This document shows, piece by piece, positions 36,314 to 44,054 of a stretch of 64,000 nt of DNA. This stretch comes from Streptomyces griseus subsp. griseus (GTDB lineage: Bacteria > Actinomycetota > Actinomycetes > Streptomycetales > Streptomycetaceae): NCBI RefSeq assembly GCF_000720255.1, contig NZ_JOJE01000023.1, forward strand, positions 53,162-117,161, in the 5' to 3' direction. A program made the translations under genes and the position numbers. The stretch's first letter is position 1; every line of letters begins with the position of its first letter. A model generated the notes under the pieces. That model worked only from the letters and a program-made list of their open reading frames with translations, was not told the DNA's origin and made no database searches.

Positions 36314-37450
36314 ATGACTGCCGCGCGCGACGCCGAGGGGCAACCAGCAGCCCCGGCCCCGGCCCCCAGGCTTCCGACGAAGCTGGCCACCCACCCGTCG
36401 GTGCAGGCCGTCCTCGCCCGGCGCAGAGCCGGCGACGCGGTGAGCCCGCCGAAGGTGATCGACGCGGCATGGCTGCGCGAACTCTGCCTCGCGGCCGGTG
36501 CGGACGACGCGGCCGCGGTCAGCCTGGACCACCCCGACCTGGCCGGTGAGCGCGAGCACGCGCGGTCCGCGCTGCCCGGCACCCGCACCCTGATCGCCAT
36601 GGCGGTCCGGATGAACCGCGACAACTGCCGCTCCCCGGCCCGCAGCGTGGCCAACCAGGAGTTCCACCAGACCGACGAACAGGCCAACCACGCCGCCCGC
36701 GGCGTCACCCAGGCCCTCCAGGACGCCGGCTACCGCGCGCTCAATCCCTCCGTCGGCTTCCCCCAGGAGATGGACCGCTTCCCCAGGGAGCGGATCTGGG
36801 TGGTGGCGCACAAGACGGTCGCGGTGGCCGCCGGGCTCGGCGTGATGGGCCTGCACCGCAACGTCATCCACCCGAAGTTCGGCAGCTTCGTCCTGCTGGT
36901 CACCGTCCTGGTGGACGCGGAGGTCAGCGCGTACGGGCAGGCGCTGGACTACAACCCGTGCATCGACTGCAAGTTGTGCGTCGCCGCCTGCCCGGTCGGC
37001 GCCATCGCCAAGGACGGCTCCTTCGACGCGCTGGCCTGCACCACGCACAACTACCGCGAGTTCATGAGCGGGTTCACCGACTGGGCACAGACCCTGGCCG
37101 ACAGCGAGGACGCCGCCGACTACCGCTCCCGGGTCACCGACTCCGAGAGCGCCTCCATGTGGCAGAGCCTGAGCTCACCCCCCGGCTACAAGTCCGGCTA
37201 CTGTCTCGCCGTCTGCCCCGCCGGCGAGGACGTCCTGGGCCCCTACCTGGACGACCGCAAGACGTTCATGGACACCGTGCTGCGCCCGCTCCAGGACAAG
37301 AAGGAAACCCTCTACGTCCTGCCGGGCTCGCACGCGCAGGAGTACGCCCGGCGCCGCTTCCCCCACAAGCCCGTCAAGGAAGTCACCGGCGGCTGGCAGC
37401 CCCCGGCACCACGTTCCGCGTCCACCGGCCGAGAGACGGGCACGTCATGA
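36314..37450 (+). CDS. 4Fe-4S protein of the epoxyqueuosine reductase (QueG)-like family
   Basis: 378 aa from ATG 36314 with AGGAG 5 nt upstream. The C-terminal half has a ferredoxin motif CIDCKLCVAACPVGAI, and a second partial Cys set (GYCLAVCPAGEDVLG) that could complete a second cluster. The preceding part (HKTVAVAAGLGVMGLHRN) matches the region shared by QueG and reductive-dehalogenase-like corrinoid proteins. It is unlikely to be the housekeeping QueG, because it is controlled by the local TetR operator pair and sits between two TetR genes. A redox role in detoxification is a guess. Confidence 0.7.
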   Translation: MTAARDAEGQPAAPAPAPRLPTKLATHPSVQAVLARRRAGDAVSPPKVIDAAWLRELCLAAGADDAAAVSLDHPDLAGEREHARSALPGTRTLIAMAVRMNRDNCRSPARSVANQEFHQTDEQANHAARGVTQALQDAGYRALNPSVGFPQEMDRFPRERIWVVAHKTVAVAAGLGVMGLHRNVIHPKFGSFVLLVTVLVDAEVSAYGQALDYNPCIDCKLCVAACPVGAIAKDGSFDALACTTHNYREFMSGFTDWAQTLADSEDAADYRSRVTDSESASMWQSLSSPPGYKSGYCLAVCPAGEDVLGPYLDDRKTFMDTVLRPLQDKKETLYVLPGSHAQEYARRRFPHKPVKEVTGGWQPPAPRSASTGRETGTS

Positions 37451-37465
37451 GCGGCGGGCTGGGTG

Positions 37466-37549
37466 ATGACGGCCGCCGGCCTCGTGACGGCAGCGCTGTT
37501 CGGCTTCGGCGTGCTGGGGTGGTACGACCGCACCGCCGTCCCGGCGTAG
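37466..37549 (+). CDS. Possible 27-aa membrane peptide
   Basis: ATG 37466 to TAG encodes a 27-residue peptide that begins MTAAGLVTAALFGFGVLGWY, essentially one membrane helix with a short polar tail. It starts 15 nt after the iron-sulfur gene and could be its partner, or be the tail of a lost membrane protein gene. A competing ATGA-coupled frame from 37447 has no features. No homologue is known to me. Confidence 0.3.
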   Translation: MTAAGLVTAALFGFGVLGWYDRTAVPA

Positions 37550-37600
37550 CGGCAGGTCACCCATGACGGGCCATTACTCGGCGCCTCCGCCCGGAGCCCC

Positions 37601-37620
37601 TAGAAACCGATCGGTTTCTA
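37601..37620 (+). promoter_or_regulatory. Perfect 20-bp TetR operator upstream of the second TetR paralogue
   Basis: TAGAAACCGATCGGTTTCTA is a perfect palindrome 29 nt before the ATG. This is the longest and most symmetric copy in the region and the best guess at the true binding site. Confidence 0.8.
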
Positions 37621-37649
37621 TTTAGTCCGCTTCGGGTTAACCTCGCGGT

Positions 37650-38219
37650 ATGACCACCGAAGTGAAACCGAGCCCCAGGGAGCGACTGCTGGAGGCGGCG
37701 GCCACCCTCACCTACCGAGACGGCGTCAACATCGGCGTCGAGGCCTTGTGCAAGGCGGCGGGGGTGTCGAAGCGCTCCATGTACCAGCTGTTCGAGAGCA
37801 AGGACGAACTCCTGGCAGCAAGCCTGAAGGAGCGCGCCTCCGCCTACGTGGCGACCCTCCTGCCCGCGGCGGACGACGGCCGCTCGCCCCGCGAGCGGAT
37901 CCAGCACGTCTTCGCGCAGGTGGAATCCCAGGCAGGGGCGCCCGAGTTCCGAGGCTGCCGGTACCTGGCCGTGCAGATCGAACTCAAGGACCAGAGCCAC
38001 CCCGCGAGCCGGGTCGCCCATCAGATCAAGGCGAACCTGACGGCCTTCTTCCGCGCCGAGGCCGAACAGGGCGGGGCGAGCGATCCCGATCTGCTGGCCC
38101 GGCAGCTCAGCCTGGTCTTCGACGGCGCCAGCGCCCGCGCGGGAATCCAGGCCGACAACCTGACCGGGCTCGTCGCACCCACCGTGACCGCCCTGCTCGA
38201 CGCGGCAGAGGTGCGCTGA
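37650..38219 (+). CDS. TetR-family repressor, paralogue 2
   Basis: 189 aa, about 86% identical to the TetR at 35574 by my count, and identical in most of the helix-turn-helix (KAAGVSKRSMYQLFESK). The two repressors should therefore recognise the same palindrome, which occurs upstream of both. The -10-like TTAACCT lies 8-14 nt before the ATG, as in paralogue 1. Differences cluster in the ligand-binding half, so the two may answer to different inducers at shared operators. It converges with the TetR at 38246, with only 26 nt between the stops. Confidence 0.9.
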   Translation: MTTEVKPSPRERLLEAAATLTYRDGVNIGVEALCKAAGVSKRSMYQLFESKDELLAASLKERASAYVATLLPAADDGRSPRERIQHVFAQVESQAGAPEFRGCRYLAVQIELKDQSHPASRVAHQIKANLTAFFRAEAEQGGASDPDLLARQLSLVFDGASARAGIQADNLTGLVAPTVTALLDAAEVR

Positions 38220-38245
38220 CGCACCAAGTTCCAGGACCCTCCCCC

Positions 38246-38770
38246 TCACCGCCCAGCAGCCGCGGGAAGCCCGCTGGCCGCAAGCGTGTTGCCCAGCATG
38301 CCGCGGGCGAAGAAGCTTGCGGTCCTGTCGGCATCAGCACCCAGCGACAGGTGCACGGTTTCCCAGATCCTCACCCAGCCGACCCGGACGACCTCACCGA
38401 TCAGGTCATCACCCTGCGCCTCGGCGGCCGCCACAGTGACGTATCCCTGCATCCGCATCAGGAGCGTTTCGGGGCGCGTCGAGATCAGCCGCGCGTAGGC
38501 GTCCGCCATCACCTGCCGGGCCCGCTCGCCGCCCTCCACCCCGTCCACCGCCCTCTCGAAAGCCGGGCGGGTGTCTTCCATACTCCGCGCCAGAGCGGCG
38601 ACGAAGATCGCCTCCTTGTCCGGGAAGAGCGGGAAGAGATACGGCCGCGTGACGCCGACCCGCTCCGCGATCGCCGCGGTGGTGGTGCCGCGGTAGCCGG
38701 TGATCGCGAACTCGGCGATCGCCGCGCGAATGACGCTCTCCCGCCTCTCCTGCGCACTGATCGCGCCCAT
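38246..38770 (-). CDS. TetR-family repressor, unrelated to the paralogue pair
   Basis: 174 aa from ATG 38770. A TetR helix-turn-helix covers residues 10-55 (IAEFAITGYRGTTTAAIAER, then VGVTRPYLFPLFPDKEAIF). The C-terminal region (DDLIGEVVRVGWVRIWETVH) is of the common TetR_C type. The recognition helix differs from that of the two paralogues, yet its promoter carries the same paired operator, so it may be a member of their regulon or a second regulator of it. Confidence 0.88.
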   Translation of the reverse strand: MGAISAQERRESVIRAAIAEFAITGYRGTTTAAIAERVGVTRPYLFPLFPDKEAIFVAALARSMEDTRPAFERAVDGVEGGERARQVMADAYARLISTRPETLLMRMQGYVTVAAAEAQGDDLIGEVVRVGWVRIWETVHLSLGADADRTASFFARGMLGNTLAASGLPAAAGR

Positions 38771-38800
38771 GTCCTCATCTCCTGCTTGAACTTGCACATG

Positions 38801-38840
38801 GAGACCGATCGGTTTACCGGAGCGGAAACTGATCGGTTTC
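38801..38840 (-). promoter_or_regulatory. Paired TetR-type operator upstream of the third TetR gene
   Basis: GAGACCGATCGGTTTACC (38801-38818) and GGAAACTGATCGGTTTC (38824-38840). The GATC centres are 24 bp apart. The gene start is 30 nt downstream on the minus strand. Confidence 0.72.
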
Positions 38841-38905
38841 GATCCACGCATCCGGAAGCCGGCGGCTGCCTGAGCCACGGTCCGGACGGGCGGCATGTAC
38901 CGCCG

Positions 38906-39370
38906 TCAGGAGCCGGCGGCGGACACGTGGCGAGCCAACTCGGTGGCCAGGCGCCGCATGACCGTGCGGTTGGCGTGCCGCATCGTGGCCCGCACGACAG
39001 GGGCCAGCAGCCGGTCGGCGAGAGGGGCCCGTACCCACGTGTAGGTGAACGAGATGCGGGTCCCACCGGTGGGCAGCGGTTCGAGGGCGTAGGTGCCGTG
39101 GGCCAGTCGCCGCCCGGCCGCGCTGACGTTGTGTTCCACGATGCGCCGCGGCGCCTCGGCCTCGATGACCTCGATGGTGACATCGGTCTTCGTGCCGCCC
39201 AGCGCGGCGGTGACCGTGGCGCACGACCCGATGCCCCGGGCGGGGCCGCTGTAGCGCCAGTTGGTCAGGTAGTGGTCGGTGAACCGCTCGTGATGAGCCA
39301 TGACATCGAGGAAGCCGTAGACCTGTTCGGGCGTCTGAGGTACATCGGTCGACACGGTGACAGACTTCAT
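38906..39370 (-). CDS. SRPBCC-family (polyketide cyclase/START-like) protein
   Basis: 154 aa from ATG 39370. The sequence follows the SRPBCC lipid/ligand-binding fold: an N-terminal VTVSTDVPQTPEQVYGFLDV, a helix, then strands such as THIEVIEAEAP-type and TRISFTYTWV, and a long C-terminal helix (RHANRTVMRRLATELARHV). Such proteins bind or transform hydrophobic ligands; no catalytic residues can be assigned. It is divergent from a TetR gene, and its start codon abuts one operator of a perfect pair, so the transcript is probably leaderless and repressed by that TetR. Confidence 0.75.
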   Translation of the reverse strand: MKSVTVSTDVPQTPEQVYGFLDVMAHHERFTDHYLTNWRYSGPARGIGSCATVTAALGGTKTDVTIEVIEAEAPRRIVEHNVSAAGRRLAHGTYALEPLPTGGTRISFTYTWVRAPLADRLLAPVVRATMRHANRTVMRRLATELARHVSAAGS

Positions 39371-39408
39371 GTACCACACGGTACATGCAGCATGTACCAA
39401 TTGGTACA
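39370..39408. promoter_or_regulatory. Paired TGTACC-type operator in a divergent promoter
   Basis: TGTACCACACGGTACA (39370-39385) and TGTACCAATTGGTACA (39393-39408, perfect palindrome), with centres 23 bp apart. It fills the whole gap between the SRPBCC gene and the TetR gene, so it should control both. Confidence 0.8.
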
Positions 39409-39425
39409 GTCATGACGTGGTGACC

Positions 39426-40025
39426 ATGGATGACTCCCGTCCCGAGGGCGAGGCCGAGCAAGGTGCGCACGGGGACCGGCGCGCCCAACTGGTGGACGCG
39501 GCTGTCGACCACGTCGCGGCACACGGCATCGCGGACCTGAGCCTGCGCGGCCTGGGCGCCGCGATCGGCGTCAGTCACCGCATGCTGATCCACTACTTCG
39601 GCTCCAAGGAACAGTTGCTCGTCGAGATCGTCCGGACGTCGGAGCGGCGTCAGCGCGATGTGCTGTCCCGGATCCGCCTGGAGCCCGGTCTCTCGCCCGC
39701 CGATGTCGCGCGGCTGCTGTGGCACCAGCTGACGGACCCTCGGCTGGCCGGTCAGGAGCGGCTCTTCTTCGAGATCTGCGGGCACGCACTGCGCGGCCGC
39801 CCGGAGGCCGTCCCGGTCCTCGAAGGGCTGGTGACGGACTGGCTTGAGCCGCTCGTGGCCGCTGAGGTCGCCGCCGGGGCGGAGCCTGCCGCGGCCCGGA
39901 ACCGGGCCAGGCTGGGACTCGCCACCGTCCGCGGCCTGCTGCTCGACCTGCTCGCCACCGGTGACCGCGCCGGCGTCGACTCGGCGATGGAGGAGTTCCT
40001 CCGGCTGTACTACGGCTCGCAGTGA
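39426..40025 (+). CDS. TetR-family repressor of the SRPBCC divergon
   Basis: 199 aa from ATG 39426 (MDDSRPEGE). In-frame GTG codons at 39417 and 39420 are alternatives, and none has a ribosome binding site, so the mRNA may be leaderless. The helix-turn-helix is at residues 20-65 (VAAHGIADLSLRGLGAAIGV, then SHRMLIHYFGSKEQLLVEIV). The C-terminal ligand domain ends EEFLRLYYGS. The paired TGTACC operator directly upstream is the likely binding site for repression of itself and the SRPBCC gene. Confidence 0.88.
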   Translation: MDDSRPEGEAEQGAHGDRRAQLVDAAVDHVAAHGIADLSLRGLGAAIGVSHRMLIHYFGSKEQLLVEIVRTSERRQRDVLSRIRLEPGLSPADVARLLWHQLTDPRLAGQERLFFEICGHALRGRPEAVPVLEGLVTDWLEPLVAAEVAAGAEPAAARNRARLGLATVRGLLLDLLATGDRAGVDSAMEEFLRLYYGSQ

Positions 40026-40140
40026 CGAGTCACCGATCAGGCAAAGCGGCTGCGCCGGGCACCCAAGGCCACTGCGGCGGCGTCACCCGGTGGAAGCCGC
40101 CACCAGCGTCCGCACCGTCACGGGCTCGGCCAGGACGAGG

Positions 40141-40227
40141 TCGACCGGGCTCGTCGCGCCCACCGTGACCCCGCTGGTCGACACGGCGGGCGTGCGGCAT
40201 CACCTCGTTCCCGCTCAGGGCGCGTAG
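40141..40227 (+). pseudogene. C-terminal scrap of a third copy of the TetR paralogue
   Basis: The frame reads STGLVAPTVTPLVDTAGVR, followed by 11 more codons. The tails of the two paralogues read TGLIAPTVTVLLDAAGMR and TGLVAPTVTALLDAAEVR. Only this scrap of about 20 residues is left, behind TetR number four and before rmlB, marking an old duplication or recombination end point. Confidence 0.6.
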
Positions 40228-41168
40228 CGCTCGCGGTACCAGGCGACGGTCTCGGCGAGCCCGGACAGGAAGTCGCGCTGCGGTTCGTAGCCGAGTTCCC
40301 GGCGGATCTTCGACCAGTCCACGGAGTAGCGGAGGTCGTGGCCTTTACGGTCGGCGACCCAGTCCACCCGGTCCCATCCGGCGCCGCAGGCCTCGAGCAG
40401 GGCGCCGGTCAGTTCCTTGTTGGTCAGTTCCGTACCGCCCCCGATGTTGTACGTCTCGCCCGGCCGGCCCCGGGTGAGGACCGCGATGAGACCGCGGCAG
40501 TGATCGTCGACATGGAGCCAGTCCCGGACGTTCTCACCGTCGCCGTACAGCGGCACGTTCTCGCCGCGCAGCAGTCGAGTGACGAAGCGCGGGATCAGCT
40601 TCTCCGGGAACTGGTAGGGGCCGTAGTTGTTGGAGCAGCGGGTGACGCGCACGTCGAGGCCGTGGGTGCGGTGGCAGGCGAGAGCCAGCAGGTCACTGGA
40701 TGCCTTGGACGCGGAGTAGGCCGAACTGGGCAGCAGGGGGTCCCGCTCGGTCGCGCTGCCGAACGGCACGGAACCGTACACCTCGTCCGTCGAAACGTGT
40801 ACGAAGGGCTGCGTGCCGTGCCGCAGCGCGGCGTCCAGCAGGGTCTGTGTGCCCAGCACATTGGTGTGGACGAAAGGGGCGGCGGCGGTGATGGAGCGGT
40901 CCACGTGGGACTCGGCCGCCAAGTGGACCACGGCGTCGTGCTCGGCCATCAGCCGGTCGACCACCACCGCGTCGGTGATGTCTCCGTGCACGAAACGGAA
41001 TCCCGGATGATGCCGCACGGTGTCCAGATTGTCCAGGTTTCCGGCGTAGGTCAGGCTGTCCAGTACGGTCACGTGCACGGCACCGAGCGGCCGGTCCGGT
41101 GCGAGCACCGTGCGGACCAAGTGCGAACCGATGAAACCGGCACCGCCGGTGACCAGGATTCTCCTCAT
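40215..41168 (-). CDS. rmlB: dTDP-glucose 4,6-dehydratase RmlB
   Basis: Converts dTDP-glucose to dTDP-4-keto-6-deoxyglucose, the branch point of deoxysugar synthesis. A 317-aa extended SDR: NAD motif TGGAGFIGSHLVR at the N-terminus, HLAAESHVDRSI, STDEVYGSV with the active-site Asp/Glu pair and YSASKASSDLL with Tyr-x3-Lys, then NNYGPYQFPEKLIP. ATG 41168 overlaps the rmlA stop by four bases (ATGA). It is the last gene of the rmlD-rmlC-rmlA-rmlB operon. Confidence 0.95.
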   Translation of the reverse strand: MRRILVTGGAGFIGSHLVRTVLAPDRPLGAVHVTVLDSLTYAGNLDNLDTVRHHPGFRFVHGDITDAVVVDRLMAEHDAVVHLAAESHVDRSITAAAPFVHTNVLGTQTLLDAALRHGTQPFVHVSTDEVYGSVPFGSATERDPLLPSSAYSASKASSDLLALACHRTHGLDVRVTRCSNNYGPYQFPEKLIPRFVTRLLRGENVPLYGDGENVRDWLHVDDHCRGLIAVLTRGRPGETYNIGGGTELTNKELTGALLEACGAGWDRVDWVADRKGHDLRYSVDWSKIRRELGYEPQRDFLSGLAETVAWYRERYAP

Positions 41169-42232
41169 GACGGGATCTGCACCTTGCTGTGGTCACCGAG
41201 CAGCAGCCGGTGGGCGTGCGGGGCGCGGGTGGTGGGCACGATCTCCACGTTGCGGCCGATCACCGACGCCTCGATGCGGCGTACTCCATCGATGATCGCA
41301 CCGGGCAGCACAATGGAGTACTCGATCTCACTGCCGGAGATCGAGCAGTTCTCCGCGATGGAGGTGAAGGGCCCGACGTACGAACCGGTGACAGTGGTCC
41401 CGGGTCCGATCACTGCCGGTCCCACCACGCGCGAGCCGCGGACCGTGGCGCCCTCGGCGATGACGACCCGGCCGACGATCTCGCTGTGCGCGTCGACCGC
41501 ACCGTCGCAGCGGGACGCGATCCGGTCCAGTACCAACCGGTTCACCTCCAGCATGTCCATGGCGTTCCCGGTGTCCTTCCAGTAGCCGGACACGATGGAG
41601 GACCGGACATCGGCGCCGTCCTCGATGAGCCGTTGGAGGGCGTCGGTGATCTCCAGCTCGCCTCGCGCGGACGGCCGGATGGCGGCCACCGCCTCGTGTA
41701 TCGCCGGGGAGAAGAAGTACACGCCGACCAGAGCGAGATCGCTCTTGGGAGAGTCGGGCTTCTCCTCAAGCGCGGTCACCCGGCCGGCCTCGTCCAGGGT
41801 CGCCACCCCGAACGCGCGAGGATCGGCCACCTGGGCGAGCATGATCTGCGCATCCGGCCGGGAGGCCCGGAACTGCCGTGCCTGCTCCGCGATCCCGCCG
41901 AGCAGGAAGTTGTCACCGAGGTACATGACGAAGTCGTCGGAGCCGAGCCAGGGACGGGCTGTGGCCACGGCGTGCGCCAGGCCCAGGGGCCGGTCCTGAC
42001 GGATGTAGGTGACGTCCAGGCCCCATCGCGATCCGTCCCCGACCGCGGCGCGTATCTCCTGCTCGGTGTCCCCGACGATGACGCACACCTCGGTCACCTC
42101 TGCCTCGGCGATCCCTTCCAAGGCGTAGAACAGGACAGGTTGGTTGGCCACGGGCACCAGCTGTTTGGCTGACGTGTGGGTCAGGGGACGCATCCTGGTT
42201 CCGGAGCCTCCGGAGAGGACGAGCGCCTTCAC
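41165..42232 (-). CDS. rmlA: Glucose-1-phosphate thymidylyltransferase RmlA
   Basis: Makes dTDP-glucose from dTTP and glucose 1-phosphate. 355 aa, the long actinobacterial form: an N-terminal nucleotidyltransferase with LSGGSGTRMRPLTHTSAKQL and YLGDNFLLGG, and a C-terminal left-handed beta-helix of hexapeptide repeats from about residue 250 (VVIAEGATVRGSRVVGPAVI). The GTG start at 42232 overlaps the rmlC stop (GTGA), so I prefer it to the longer frame. Both flanking junctions are four-base overlaps. Confidence 0.94.
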   Translation of the reverse strand: MKALVLSGGSGTRMRPLTHTSAKQLVPVANQPVLFYALEGIAEAEVTEVCVIVGDTEQEIRAAVGDGSRWGLDVTYIRQDRPLGLAHAVATARPWLGSDDFVMYLGDNFLLGGIAEQARQFRASRPDAQIMLAQVADPRAFGVATLDEAGRVTALEEKPDSPKSDLALVGVYFFSPAIHEAVAAIRPSARGELEITDALQRLIEDGADVRSSIVSGYWKDTGNAMDMLEVNRLVLDRIASRCDGAVDAHSEIVGRVVIAEGATVRGSRVVGPAVIGPGTTVTGSYVGPFTSIAENCSISGSEIEYSIVLPGAIIDGVRRIEASVIGRNVEIVPTTRAPHAHRLLLGDHSKVQIPS

Positions 42233-42852
42233 GAGGACTCCTCGGGGTCGGTCTGGAGAGGGCGCACCGTGCCGGTCCGGACGGTGACGCACGTGTCGTA
42301 GGCGGGCAGCAGCCCGGCCGCCTCGGCGGCGGCGAGGCCGGGGGCCGCGGCGTCCTTCGCGGACAGTACCGGCGGGATGTCACTGTCCCAGGCGATGCCC
42401 AGACGCGGGTCGAAGGGATCCACGGCGTGTTCGCGGGAGGCGTCGTAGCCGGACGTGGTGAGGTAAACCAGCGTCGCGTCGTCCGTCAGCGCCTGGAAGC
42501 CGTGCCCCAGTCCTTCGGAGAGGAAGACCGCGCGCCGGTTGTCCGCGTCCAGCTGGACCGCGTCCCACACGCCGAAGCTCGGCGATCCGGTGCGCAGGTC
42601 CACCACGACGTCACGCACCGCACCGCGCACACACGTCACGTACTTGGCCTGCCCGGGTGGCACGTCGGCGAAGTGGATGCCCCGCACCACACCACGCCGC
42701 GACACCGAGCAGTTGGCCTGGGCCAGGTGGAAGGGGCGTCCTACGGCGGTGCGCACCTCCTCGCCCCGGAACCATTCGTGGAAGGAACCCCGGTGGTCGG
42801 TGAACGACGGGGGATCGGTCACCCAGGCGCCGGGCACCTTCAGCGGCCTCAT
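42229..42852 (-). CDS. rmlC: dTDP-4-dehydrorhamnose 3,5-epimerase family protein RmlC
   Basis: Epimerises dTDP-4-keto-6-deoxyglucose on the way to dTDP-4-keto-L-rhamnose. 207 aa, slightly longer than the usual 180-200. The cupin fold shows FTDHRGSFHEWF, QANCSVSRRGVVRGIHF with the catalytic His, and LSEGLGHGFQAL. ATG 42852 overlaps the rmlD stop (ATGA). Some family members are 5- or 3-epimerases only; with RmlA, B and D adjacent, rhamnose is the simplest reading. Confidence 0.92.
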   Translation of the reverse strand: MRPLKVPGAWVTDPPSFTDHRGSFHEWFRGEEVRTAVGRPFHLAQANCSVSRRGVVRGIHFADVPPGQAKYVTCVRGAVRDVVVDLRTGSPSFGVWDAVQLDADNRRAVFLSEGLGHGFQALTDDATLVYLTTSGYDASREHAVDPFDPRLGIAWDSDIPPVLSAKDAAAPGLAAAEAAGLLPAYDTCVTVRTGTVRPLQTDPEESS

Positions 42853-43751
42853 GCGGCTTCCTCCTGCCGCCCCGGCCCGCACGCTTCGGCCAGCGCGGTG
42901 CGCCAATCCCGCGGAGCGGACAGCCCGGCCTCGGTCCAGCGGCGGTGACCCAGGACGCTCCAGTACGGTCGCCGAGCGGGACGCTGCATCCGAGAACCGT
43001 CGGTCGGCCGGACCCGGTCCGGGTCGGCGCCCCGCAGCCGGAACACCTCCCGAGCCAGTTCGTACCGGCTGGCGCTGCCTGCGTTCGTGGCGTGGAAGAC
43101 GCCGCTTACCGCGCGGGCGGGCAGGTCGGCCAGAGCGATCAGCCGCGCAGCCACGTCCACGGCGTTCGACGGCTGGCCGTACTGGTCGCGCACCACGTCC
43201 ACGGTGCCGTCGCACCGGGCCGCGCGGGCCATGGCCCCGACGAATCCGTCCAGGTCCCGGCCGTACAGCCAGGCGGTTCGCACCACGGTGGCGGCATCCG
43301 GCAGTTCCCGGAGCACCGCGCGCTCGCCGGCGCGCTTCGTGCGGCCGTAGGCCGTGCCCGGCGCGGTGGGCGTGTCCTCGGAGTACGGGGTCCCGAAGTC
43401 CGCCAGGGCGCCGGGGAAGACGTAGTCGGTGGACACGTGCAGCAGCCGGGCACCCTGGGCGGCGCAGCTCCGAGCGAGATGACGCGCACCGTCGGCGTTG
43501 ACTCGCCGCGCCTCCTCCTCGTGGGACTCCGCCGCGTCCACGTCCGTCCACGCGGCGCAGTTGACCACGATGTCAGGGCGCCAGTGCCGCAGGGTCTCGT
43601 CGACGGCCCGGGCGTCGGTGACGTCCAGGCGGTCCCGGCCGAGTGGCACGCACTCCGTGCCCTGAGCGGTCAACTGGGTGTGCACTTCGCGTCCGAGCCG
43701 CCCACCGGCGCCGGCGATGAGCCATCGGCCTTCCGGTACCGGGGAATTCAT
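42849..43751 (-). CDS. rmlD: dTDP-4-dehydrorhamnose reductase RmlD
   Basis: Reduces dTDP-4-keto-L-rhamnose to dTDP-L-rhamnose. A 300-aa SDR-type enzyme: GAGGRLGREVHTQL near the N-terminus, VVNCAAWTDVDAAE, HVSTDYVFPG, YGRTKRAGE with the Tyr and Lys, and RTAWLYG. The start is probably ATG 43751; a GTG at 43772 adds seven residues. It is the first gene of the four-gene operon. The C-terminus matches the family (RPYWSVLGHRRW). Confidence 0.93.
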   Translation of the reverse strand: MNSPVPEGRWLIAGAGGRLGREVHTQLTAQGTECVPLGRDRLDVTDARAVDETLRHWRPDIVVNCAAWTDVDAAESHEEEARRVNADGARHLARSCAAQGARLLHVSTDYVFPGALADFGTPYSEDTPTAPGTAYGRTKRAGERAVLRELPDAATVVRTAWLYGRDLDGFVGAMARAARCDGTVDVVRDQYGQPSNAVDVAARLIALADLPARAVSGVFHATNAGSASRYELAREVFRLRGADPDRVRPTDGSRMQRPARRPYWSVLGHRRWTEAGLSAPRDWRTALAEACGPGRQEEAA

Positions 43752-44054
43752 GAGGCCGTCTTTACTCAACACGCGGTGATGTTAGCCCGGAGTGCGACTG
43801 CTCCGTGCACCAGTTCGGGGCGTACTCCGTCCGAGCCCGGCATTTAAGCCCCAGGCTCACCCGGAAAGGGACATCAGCTCACGAACCACCCTCCGACCGG
43901 AAGGCGAATTACAAATACGGCTTATCGGTGGATCGGGCGGGAAGCAGAATTGCCGCACAATTGGCCACCGGCCCGGCCCGATCACCGACTTCGCCGACGC
44001 GTGTATGGAACCCCAGCTTCCTGTTGCCCGTCTCTCTCTCGAGAGGGGGATCCC
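43752..44054. other. Divergent promoter region between rmlD and the GPP34 gene
   Basis: About 300 nt with locally raised AT content around 43905-43960 (ACAAATACGGCTTATCGG, AATTGCCGCACAATTGGCC). No gene is supported. It should hold the promoters of the rml operon (minus) and the GPP34 gene (plus), but I could not assign clear -35/-10 pairs. Confidence 0.4.
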
